Assembly: GCF_000382265.1 (NCBI RefSeq)
Contig: NZ_KB907981.1
Span: 62,001-126,000 of the forward strand
Length of the DNA: 64,000 bases
Source of the DNA: Yoonia vestfoldensis DSM 16212
GTDB lineage: Bacteria; Pseudomonadota; Alphaproteobacteria; Rhodobacterales; Rhodobacteraceae
Reading direction: 5' to 3'
The stretch's first letter is position 1; every line of letters starts with the position of its first letter. Shown here piece by piece: positions 18,050 through 25,252 of the stretch. The notes beneath the pieces were generated by a model. It saw only the letters and a list, made by a program, of their open reading frames with translations, was not told the DNA's origin and made no database searches. A program made the position numbers and the translations under genes.

Positions 18050-18908
18050 CGGGGGCTTTCAACGTGTAGAACCCGTCGCGGATGAACCCCGCCAGATCGC
18101 GGATCACCGGATTGTCGACATCGGCGTGATAGAGGTTGATGTTGAAATCGCGCAGATCGGGCAGCGCGCCGCCATGCGCGATCCGTTCGAAATGCCGCGG
18201 TTCAGCCCCCGCCAACATCGTATGCACAGCCAGATCGGCGCTGACGGTGGCTTCGATCGTGCGGCTGGAATGGCTTTCGACGGCCATCTCCCACGGGATG
18301 CCCGCCTCGTCCAGACGGCGCTGCACGAAGCCGCGAAAGATGCAGCGGTGTTCATAGGCCAGCCGCAGCGGCCGTTCCTTCCAGATCTGCCCGCCCGGCG
18401 CGCCAAGCCAGATCAACGGGATCGCGGTCAGTGTCTCGCCGTCCTGTCCCACACGGTCCTCGGTCGTCAGGATCATGTCGAGCGCGCCACGGCGATATTC
18501 TTCCAGCAGGTTGCTGGTGAAAGATGACGACAATTGCACCCGCATCCGCGGATAGGCGGCGGCGAAACGCCGCAAAACCTGCGGGATCACCGGATAGATG
18601 ATGTCATGCGGCACGCCCAGCGTCACCTCGCCTTCATAGGCGATGGAGGTGAGCTTGCCATAGATTTCATCGTTCAGGATCAGCATCCGCCGCGCATAGC
18701 TGAGCAGTTGTTCCCCCTGCGACGTCAGCGCGATGCCCCGGCCTGTCCGGTCGAGCAATTCTGCATCAAGCGATTCCTCCAACCGCTTGAGCTGCATCGA
18801 CACTGCCGATTGGGTCAGATGCAGCAGGCCCGCCGCCTTTGTCACGCCACCGGTGTCGGCCACCGCCACGAAGGACCGCAGGGCGGTCAGGTCAAGATTG
18901 CGCGCCAT
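18036..18908 (-). CDS. LysR-family transcriptional regulator
   Basis: A 290-residue LTTR. The N-terminal HTH reads LRSFVAVADTGGVTKAAGLLHLTQSAVSMQLKRLE within residues ~8-45 (split here for readability into LRSFVAVADTGG and VTKAAGLLHLTQSAVSM). A periplasmic-binding-like effector domain follows (LGVPHDIIYPVIPQVLRRF). Overlaps the convergent quinone reductase tail to tail and is divergent from the DUF1127 gene at 19023, which is therefore a candidate target. Effector unknown. Confidence 0.9.
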   Translation of the reverse strand: MARNLDLTALRSFVAVADTGGVTKAAGLLHLTQSAVSMQLKRLEESLDAELLDRTGRGIALTSQGEQLLSYARRMLILNDEIYGKLTSIAYEGEVTLGVPHDIIYPVIPQVLRRFAAAYPRMRVQLSSSFTSNLLEEYRRGALDMILTTEDRVGQDGETLTAIPLIWLGAPGGQIWKERPLRLAYEHRCIFRGFVQRRLDEAGIPWEMAVESHSSRTIEATVSADLAVHTMLAGAEPRHFERIAHGGALPDLRDFNINLYHADVDNPVIRDLAGFIRDGFYTLKAPVMAQ

Positions 18909-19022
18909 ATCAATATCCCTGATACTTTAGCTATCAAACATTCATTTCTCTTATGACGCCTCCGTCGCTACATATCAAGCATCAAGATGCAAATCACACC
19001 ATTGATCAGGAAAGGGAATATC

Positions 19023-19244
19023 ATGACCATTGCTACGCACACGCAATGCGGCTTGGAGACCGGGCAGCGCGCAAGATTGTCCATTGTCGCGCGGATCCGG
19101 CACGCATGGGGGCTGGCGCGACAGCGGCGGACCTTGCGCCGGCTTGATGCGCATATGCTCCGGGATATCGGAATCACACCGGAAGCAGCCCAGCAAGAAG
19201 CCGCAAGGCCCATCTGGGATGTTCCACGGCATTGGCGCCAATAG
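19023..19244 (+). CDS. DUF1127 small basic protein
   Basis: A 73-residue Arg-rich protein. The C-terminal motif RRTLRRLDAHMLRDIGITPEA is the DUF1127/YjiS signature. Start at 19023 follows a strong AGGAAAGGG site. DUF1127 proteins in alphaproteobacteria affect phosphate/carbon metabolism and bind RNA in some species; no function is fixed here. Divergent from the LysR gene. Confidence 0.85.
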   Translation: MTIATHTQCGLETGQRARLSIVARIRHAWGLARQRRTLRRLDAHMLRDIGITPEAAQQEAARPIWDVPRHWRQ

Positions 19245-19392
19245 CGACGCGTCCCCAGGGTGCGACATTGTTGCGCAAATCGGTCGGAATAGCGGTTAAC
19301 GGTCCGGGAAAGTCTTGAATAACGGGGTCAGCCTGCCAATATAGCCTTCAAGGATGCCGTACCGGCGCCGCTGTCTTATTCTGGAGGAAAAC

Positions 19393-20130
19393 ATGGCTCA
19401 ATTCGAGACAATTCGCACGGCCGGTGGGGTTCGCACGGCCGCAATCGACGAGGGTCTTCGCGCCCATATGAACAAAGTCTACGGCACGATGTCCGTGGGC
19501 ATGCTGATCACCTTTGCCGTGGCCTGGGCTGTCGGTACTGCCCCTGCTTTGCTGGGGATGTTCCGTGACCCGATCACGCTGCAACCCAACATTCTGGGCT
19601 GGATCGTGATGTTCGCACCTCTGGCGATGATCTTCGGCTTCGGTGCGATGATCAACCGCTTCTCGGCTGCCGCCGCGCAGACGTTCTTTTATGCTTTCGC
19701 GGCTGTCATGGGCCTGTCGATCGCATGGATTTTCGTGGCCTTCACCGGCATGTCGATCGCGCAGATCTTCCTCATCACCTCGATCGCCTTCGCGGGTCTG
19801 AGCCTGTACGGCTACACCACGAAAAAGGACCTGTCCGGCTGGGGCACGTTCCTGATGATGGGTGTGATCGGCATCGTGGTCGCGATGATCATCAACCTTT
19901 TCCTGCAGTCGCCCGCGATCATGTTCGCGATCTCGATCCTCGGCGTGCTGATCTTTGCAGGTCTGACCGCCTATGACACGCAGCGCATCAAGTCCGAATA
20001 CGTTGCACATGCCGCCCACGGCGACAGCGAATGGCTGGGCAAATCCGCCATCATGGGCGCGCTGAGCCTCTACCTGAACTTCATCAACATGTTCATGTTC
20101 CTGCTGCAATTGTTCGGCAACCGCGAATAA
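19393..20130 (+). CDS. Bax-inhibitor-1/YccA-family membrane protein
   Basis: A 245-residue integral membrane protein with seven predicted helices. The C-terminal segment LTAYDTQRIKSEY followed by a final hydrophobic helix (ALSLYLNFINMFMFLLQL) is the BI-1 signature carrying the paired acidic residues of the pH-sensitive Ca2+ leak. Start chosen at 19393 after GGAGGAAA. Followed by a strong rho-independent terminator. Confidence 0.92.
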   Translation: MAQFETIRTAGGVRTAAIDEGLRAHMNKVYGTMSVGMLITFAVAWAVGTAPALLGMFRDPITLQPNILGWIVMFAPLAMIFGFGAMINRFSAAAAQTFFYAFAAVMGLSIAWIFVAFTGMSIAQIFLITSIAFAGLSLYGYTTKKDLSGWGTFLMMGVIGIVVAMIINLFLQSPAIMFAISILGVLIFAGLTAYDTQRIKSEYVAHAAHGDSEWLGKSAIMGALSLYLNFINMFMFLLQLFGNRE

Positions 20131-20152
20131 GCGCAGGCAACACAATGACGGG

Positions 20153-20179
20153 GGGCCGGTGGAAACACCGGCCCTTTTT
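20153..20179 (+). terminator. Rho-independent terminator after the BI-1 gene
   Basis: GGGCCGGTG, loop GAAA, CACCGGCCC, then TTTTT: a perfect 9-bp stem with a U-run, 23 bp past the stop codon. Confidence 0.92.
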
Positions 20180-20234
20180 CGTTGCGGACAGCACCGTGTG
20201 GGTGAATGATGACGCCGTTATCGAAAGGATCACC

Positions 20235-20699
20235 ATGCCCGTTATCAAGGCGCAGGACGCGATACTGGATCAACCGACCGACACCCACCCGGTCATCGGC
20301 ACCTACACCGCGCGCCTGTTCAGCGACACCGGCGGGTTGACGCAATTCGGTGCGTTCACCGAAACCCTGCCGCCCGGATCACGGTCATCGCTGCGCCATT
20401 GGCACCAGCAAGAGGATGAGATGATCTTTATGCTGGCTGGCGAGGTCGTGGTTCATGAGGGGCCCGACCAGACAAAACTGCTGCCGGGGGATGCGGCCTG
20501 TTTCAAAGCCGGCTCTCCGCGCGGGCATTTCCTCGAGAACGCGTCGCAGGCCGATGCAACCTATCTGGTGATCGGCACCCGCGCACCCCGCGATCAGGTC
20601 ACCTACCCTGACCATGACAGGATACTGCACCTCGACCGGACCGATGATACCCGCTGCTACACCACCTTTGCGGGGGCAACCGCAACGACCCCCTACTGA
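20235..20699 (+). CDS. Cupin-domain protein
   Basis: A 154-residue single-cupin protein. Motif 1 (SSLRHWHQQEDEMIFMLAGE) and motif 2 (LLPGDAACFKAGSPRGHFLEN) supply the His, His, Glu and His metal ligands. GAAAGGA precedes the ATG. Such small cupins are often isomerases, dioxygenases or sugar-binding proteins; no substrate is evident. It lies convergent to the glycosyltransferase gene of the accessory cluster and marks its left edge. Confidence 0.85.
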   Translation: MPVIKAQDAILDQPTDTHPVIGTYTARLFSDTGGLTQFGAFTETLPPGSRSSLRHWHQQEDEMIFMLAGEVVVHEGPDQTKLLPGDAACFKAGSPRGHFLENASQADATYLVIGTRAPRDQVTYPDHDRILHLDRTDDTRCYTTFAGATATTPY

Positions 20700-20771
20700 C
20701 GCAAAGGACCGCGCGCAAAGACCTGGTTCGACCAGATCACCCGACCGAGGGCGCAAGGTGGTTTCACCTGG

Positions 20772-22523
20772 CTAAAGGACCACAGCACCACATCGCGACA
20801 GCGCAGGGCCGGACGCGGTCGCAAGCCGGGTATCCGGTCGCGCATCATCCGCCTGTGGGCGACAATAGCCCATCTTCAAAAGCCACATGATATGGGCGAT
20901 CGCGGTTTCTTGGGTGCAGCCGCTTTGGGCGCAGGTCAATGCAGTCAGGTCCACCATGCTCCGGGGTCCGCTTTGCAAGGCCTGCAACAGCACCCGGAGC
21001 ACCGGCACGGAATGCAGGCCAGCGGTCGCGAAATACGCCGGCACAGGCCGCTTTTCCAATCGGGCGGCGCGGGCCTTTTCGGTCAAGGCGATCACAGTGT
21101 CGCGCGGCAAAACGCGGCTGGCGTAATGGGCGAAAATGCGGCTCAGGTTCTGACCGTCATAATCGGCACATTTGTGCCATGTGGTCACTGCGGCGATACC
21201 GGACAGTTCGGTCCAAAGTTCGAAATATTGCGCGACGACCACTGACCAGTCATAGGTCGTCACCGCCCGCGTGCGTGCCGCCTCACCCATTTGTCGGCGC
21301 AGCTCCGGATTGTCGACCAGCAGGTCCAGACATTGCCGCATGGCATCGGGATCGACAACAACCTGCTGTCCAAAGGCAAGATGTTCGAACATGTCAAATC
21401 CATCATAGACACCTGCAGCAGCGCTCAGAAATTCATCCGCTTGGACGATATAGGTCGGAATACGAAATCCGGTGACGCCGTGGATGACGGTTTCCCGATA
21501 GCCGTCCCAGTCAGATACGATTTGTGGCACACCACAGGCCATCGCCTCGATAGGGGTGATGCCAAAGGTTTCCTGAACACTGTCAACCAGCGAGACAAAG
21601 ATATCAGATGCGGCATGAAACAGATGCCGGTCGCGCGCCGGCACGGCGCGGAACAGGATCTGGTCGCCCACCCCCGAAGCAGCGGCATGTCCACAAAGCG
21701 CCTGACGGGTAAAGGCATTGCCCGACCCTCCAATCAAAAGCCGCAAGGACGGGCGCCCTGGAGCACGGCACATATCGGCAAAGACGTCGATCAGCGGCAA
21801 AAGATCCGCCTTGTCCATTGCAGACAGGCGTCCGATCCATGTGATCAAAAGCACGTCCTCTGGCAGCCCCAGTTGGCGGCGCAGCGCGGTCTTGTCACGC
21901 GGCCGAAACCGGTTGGTATCCACACCAAGCGGAATGACAGGCGTTTGTGGCTTGAACGCCAGATCAAGCCCGTGGCTTTGACGCAGTGCATCTGCCACCG
22001 CCCCGGTCAGGTTGAGAAAGGCCTTTCGGGCCGATTGCGTCGGACAGATCATCGCATCGCAGGGGAAACCCGGACGCAGCAGCATTCTGGCGATCCAACT
22101 GTGCGCCATCTGCGGATAGCTGAAAACATGCGGCGTAGCGGTGATCGGGATCAGGCGGTCGGCAAAGCGATCCCGCAGATCATGGGCCGATTGCAGGTTT
22201 CCATCCAGATCGTGAAAATGGGTCAGCCGCCACTGCGCAAAGTTCTGTTTGAGCGCGCGTATATCTGCATGTTCGAGCCGGTGGCCAGCCTGAGGATTGC
22301 GGGACATTCGTGAACAGAGCGGACCAAAATCCACGGTTTTGGGGGCAAGAAACGGGCTGTTGTAAAACAGGCAAAGATCCGATGGCGGGGCCATGCCAGC
22401 CACCGCATCCAAAACGCCATCTACGGCGATGTCGCGTCCGAACACACCATCAGGGTCCGGTTCTGGCTCGGGCATATCCACGAACATGCCGATGCGCATG
22501 CGGTCGTCGTGACAGTCCTTCAT
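20772..22523 (-). CDS. GT4-family glycosyltransferase with extra C-terminal domain
   Basis: A 583-residue protein. Residues ~1-420 form a retaining GT4 fold: acceptor half with DLDGNLQSAHDL, donor half with IGRLSAMDKADL, and the EX7E motif at E318/E326 (ETFGITPIEAMACGVPQIVSDW). The remaining ~150 residues are not part of the GT fold; they end in a winged-helix-like stretch (SMVDLTALTCAQSGCTQETAIAHIMW interrupted here: TALTCAQSG, AIAHIMWLLKMGY). No signal peptide or membrane helix. ATGA overlap with the preceding asparagine-synthetase-like gene. As last gene of the operon it would glycosylate a product of the cluster (inference). Confidence 0.85.
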   Translation of the reverse strand: MKDCHDDRMRIGMFVDMPEPEPDPDGVFGRDIAVDGVLDAVAGMAPPSDLCLFYNSPFLAPKTVDFGPLCSRMSRNPQAGHRLEHADIRALKQNFAQWRLTHFHDLDGNLQSAHDLRDRFADRLIPITATPHVFSYPQMAHSWIARMLLRPGFPCDAMICPTQSARKAFLNLTGAVADALRQSHGLDLAFKPQTPVIPLGVDTNRFRPRDKTALRRQLGLPEDVLLITWIGRLSAMDKADLLPLIDVFADMCRAPGRPSLRLLIGGSGNAFTRQALCGHAAASGVGDQILFRAVPARDRHLFHAASDIFVSLVDSVQETFGITPIEAMACGVPQIVSDWDGYRETVIHGVTGFRIPTYIVQADEFLSAAAGVYDGFDMFEHLAFGQQVVVDPDAMRQCLDLLVDNPELRRQMGEAARTRAVTTYDWSVVVAQYFELWTELSGIAAVTTWHKCADYDGQNLSRIFAHYASRVLPRDTVIALTEKARAARLEKRPVPAYFATAGLHSVPVLRVLLQALQSGPRSMVDLTALTCAQSGCTQETAIAHIMWLLKMGYCRPQADDARPDTRLATASGPALSRCGAVVL

Positions 22524-24118
22524 GTTCCAAGCCCCGCACGCTGCAAGCTCAATTCAAGGCACGCGGCGCTGTAATAGGGCAGAACCGCATCATCATGCCC
22601 GCCGTTCCGCCATGCCGCAAAACCGTTTTGCAATCGGTCTTGATCCACAAGTCCGATCCGCACGATGCGCGCATCCGCAAAAAGAGCCTGAATCCGGTCG
22701 AAAGACCCGGTGCGAAATCCTGTCGCGAGGGCGGGCAGAAAGCTGTCGACATGTCGGCAACCCGCCAACAGGTCAGGACAATCAAGCGCGCGCAGCATTT
22801 CGCGCTCGATCCGGCGCCCGACGCGCCAGTCCCATGGTAACATGGCGCAAAAGCGGACGAGTTCGCGGCTGCAAAGCGGATGCACAGGCCAAATTCCATG
22901 GCGCATGTAGACCGCTGCCCCGAATGCCACCGTTTCCAGCGCAGAGGAGTCCAGTGCCGCGCGGGGCGCAACCACGGGCCGGTGGCGATCCAAGGCTTGC
23001 TGCGCCGATGGCGTCAGGAAATCAGGCATGCATGGCGTTTCCGATGCGGGTTCAAGCGGGGCCAGATGCGGAGGCGGGGGCGCTTCGCCTGGGTATAAAC
23101 TGCACAATTCGTCGCCGCCGAACCCGGTCAGCATCGCCCGTATACCCAGATCGGCAGCCTGTGCCAAAAGGGTCCCGACGGCTTCGTCATAGGTTTCCTC
23201 CCACGGCGCGCCGCCCGCCCCTTGCCAACGGGGCGATCCCGGGAAAAGAGGTGTCGCCATGGCAAGATCGCGCGTGTGGTCCTTGAGCCCGAACCGCGCG
23301 ATCACGGCGTCGCGCCGCTCGGACTGGCCGGGCATGCCGGGCAAATTCAGACCGAAACTTTGTAGGCCGGGTTGTTTCCGCGAGGCGATGATCGACACAA
23401 GCGCGGAATCCAGACCGCCGCTCAGTTCTGTCCCGACCAACACATCCGCTGGCAAAGACCGCGCAAGGGCGCTGGACAGGATATCAAGGGCGATCTCCAC
23501 CGGATCGGCCGCAGGATCAAGCGCGGCTGACCGGGGTTGCGGGTGCGGCTTTGGGGGAACCGCGCGCAGCCCGCGCCCGGGCCGCCAATCCAGCGTGCTT
23601 TCTTCGGTCAGCACGTGCAAATCAGGATAAAACGTCTGCGGCCCGTAGGGCATATCGAAGTCACGCAAGAACCGGGCAGCCGAGCCGATGTCGATCTTGC
23701 GCACCTCGGGGATCAAATGCTGGGGGTCCCAATGGCCCAGCAGCACATCGCCTTTTTCCAGCAGATAAACAGGGGCATTGCCGCCCTGCCCCGCGAATAG
23801 CCGCACCGACCCGGTGCGATGATCCACCAGCAGCAGCGTCAATTGCAGCGGCCAGCGCAGATACCGTGATACAACGCGGTGCAGATCGGCATCGTTGATC
23901 CGAATCTCGGCCGGGGCGGCCTTGGGCGCGTTGCCGGCCCCCCGTTCGCGCACGATCAGACAGGTGGTGTGCGGGCTCAGGATCAGCAGGTGTTGCAACA
24001 TCGGGTTCGCAAACGGAATAATTTCGCTCTGGGCCGCGACGAGCCTGTCGCCTGTATGCCGCCAATCGACGCCCCATTTTCCGCGCAGATCGCCTGCATC
24101 CAGCCGAAAACTCAGCAT
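22520..24118 (-). CDS. Asparagine-synthetase-like ATP-dependent ligase lacking glutaminase Cys
   Basis: A 532-residue protein. The C-terminal half is an Asn-synthetase synthase domain: PP-loop SGGLDSA at 233-239 and GFGGDEL at 332-338, so it should adenylate a carboxylate. The N-terminal ~200 residues resemble the class-II amidotransferase fold but begin MLSFRL with no Cys2, so it cannot use glutamine in the normal way. Such enzymes in peptide clusters (lasso cyclases, for example) make amide or isopeptide bonds on a precursor. The start overlaps the preceding gene by 7 bp and its stop overlaps the glycosyltransferase by 4 bp. Confidence 0.85.
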   Translation of the reverse strand: MLSFRLDAGDLRGKWGVDWRHTGDRLVAAQSEIIPFANPMLQHLLILSPHTTCLIVRERGAGNAPKAAPAEIRINDADLHRVVSRYLRWPLQLTLLLVDHRTGSVRLFAGQGGNAPVYLLEKGDVLLGHWDPQHLIPEVRKIDIGSAARFLRDFDMPYGPQTFYPDLHVLTEESTLDWRPGRGLRAVPPKPHPQPRSAALDPAADPVEIALDILSSALARSLPADVLVGTELSGGLDSALVSIIASRKQPGLQSFGLNLPGMPGQSERRDAVIARFGLKDHTRDLAMATPLFPGSPRWQGAGGAPWEETYDEAVGTLLAQAADLGIRAMLTGFGGDELCSLYPGEAPPPPHLAPLEPASETPCMPDFLTPSAQQALDRHRPVVAPRAALDSSALETVAFGAAVYMRHGIWPVHPLCSRELVRFCAMLPWDWRVGRRIEREMLRALDCPDLLAGCRHVDSFLPALATGFRTGSFDRIQALFADARIVRIGLVDQDRLQNGFAAWRNGGHDDAVLPYYSAACLELSLQRAGLGT

Positions 24119-25185
24119 GATGACCGGTCCTCGATCAGGGCATGCACAAGCGCCGGAACGGCGGCTTCGTCGTTCCGGGCCAGCCCGCCGGTGATCAGCA
24201 CATTGCATTCCGCATCATCGCGCCAAAGATATACGTCCTCATCATGGCTGTACCAATCCAGTATGAAGTTCACGGCGGGATACCAGCCGCGAAACACATG
24301 CGCGATCAGGTGCTCGACCCGGTGCAGCGATGACTGGTCCTCGATGGTTGCCACGCTCCCGCCGACCCGCGCGTGTCGTGTACCGCGTGCGGCCACCGCA
24401 TTGACAGGGATATCGGTCGTCGCAAAAGCGGCTGGAAAAAACGTACCGTTGGGCAAATCCATCGGGGCCACAGCGCTGACACCTTGCCCGTCGGCGCCGT
24501 TGATACGGTCCCAATCGTCGCTCCCGACCAAGGCGCGCGTCTTTGGCGGGGTACCGAACCCGCCCGAGACAACACGATGGATCTGCAACGCGAAATCACC
24601 CACGACGATCCCGTCCCGGACGAGGAAACGCCCGCTCAGGTCCGGACCCTGCGGCGACAGATCGGTGGCAATATCGAAATATACCCCCTCGTATGCGCCC
24701 CAGACCGCACCGAGGACCGGAACGGAATTGCCGTTGACGTCGACCAGTTCATCCGTCAATGCGACCCGGCTCGCCGCAACCATGCCGCCGTCATATTGCA
24801 TGAGCAGCGCATCCATTGGCAGGACCTGCGTCACATCCAGACCACTTGCGCGATAGCGCAGACAAATCATGTTATCATGCCGATCTGCCCGGCGCTGCCG
24901 CACGAAATCCAGCGATACCGTCTGCGAACCACCTGTCCGATCAACGGCCAGAACCGGCTGGCTGCATGCAAGAGCGATCGGGATCAGCGCGTTGTCGGGC
25001 GCGGCGAGCACCCCGGCCCCAAGCGCGCCAGAGGGACAAGGGCACGAACATAATTTTCCATCAACCGAGACCATGACCGGCTGGCCGGGCCGTTTGCCGA
25101 GGTCGTGGCAAGCCGACGTCAAAAGCGCTTCAATTTCGGCACAGGTTGCGCTGCCGCAATATTGGGGGGAGATCTGGCTGTTCAT
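24112..25185 (-). CDS. Catalytically degenerate paralogue of the Hint-metallopeptidase protein
   Basis: A 357-residue protein aligning along its length with residues 1-~360 of the protein at 25253. The Cys-rich start is shared (YCGSATC, ACHDLGK, KLCSCPC), as are FLVRDGIVVGDFAL and ITGGLARN. The Hint His is lost (MDALL for MDHPFLL). The frame ends exactly where the partner has HEIGH (here VHALIEDRSSC and stop), so the peptidase site and the repeat tail are missing. It is probably a structural or regulatory pseudoenzyme. Start at ATG 25185; it overlaps the ligase gene by 7 bp. Confidence 0.8.
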   Translation of the reverse strand: MNSQISPQYCGSATCAEIEALLTSACHDLGKRPGQPVMVSVDGKLCSCPCPSGALGAGVLAAPDNALIPIALACSQPVLAVDRTGGSQTVSLDFVRQRRADRHDNMICLRYRASGLDVTQVLPMDALLMQYDGGMVAASRVALTDELVDVNGNSVPVLGAVWGAYEGVYFDIATDLSPQGPDLSGRFLVRDGIVVGDFALQIHRVVSGGFGTPPKTRALVGSDDWDRINGADGQGVSAVAPMDLPNGTFFPAAFATTDIPVNAVAARGTRHARVGGSVATIEDQSSLHRVEHLIAHVFRGWYPAVNFILDWYSHDEDVYLWRDDAECNVLITGGLARNDEAAVPALVHALIEDRSSC

Positions 25186-25210
25186 GGCAAACTCGTTGCT
25201 TTTCGGGTGG

Positions 25211-25236
25211 CGGTGAGGCAATGCGCTGCCTCACCG
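25211..25236 (-). other. Intergenic hairpin after the repeat-protein gene
   Basis: CGGTGAGGCA, 6-nt loop, TGCCTCACCG: perfect 10-bp arms within the 67-bp gap between two co-directional cluster genes. No U-run follows, so an mRNA-processing or stability element that sets relative expression is more likely than a full terminator. Confidence 0.65.
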
Positions 25237-25252
25237 TTTCAGGGTGACCGCG

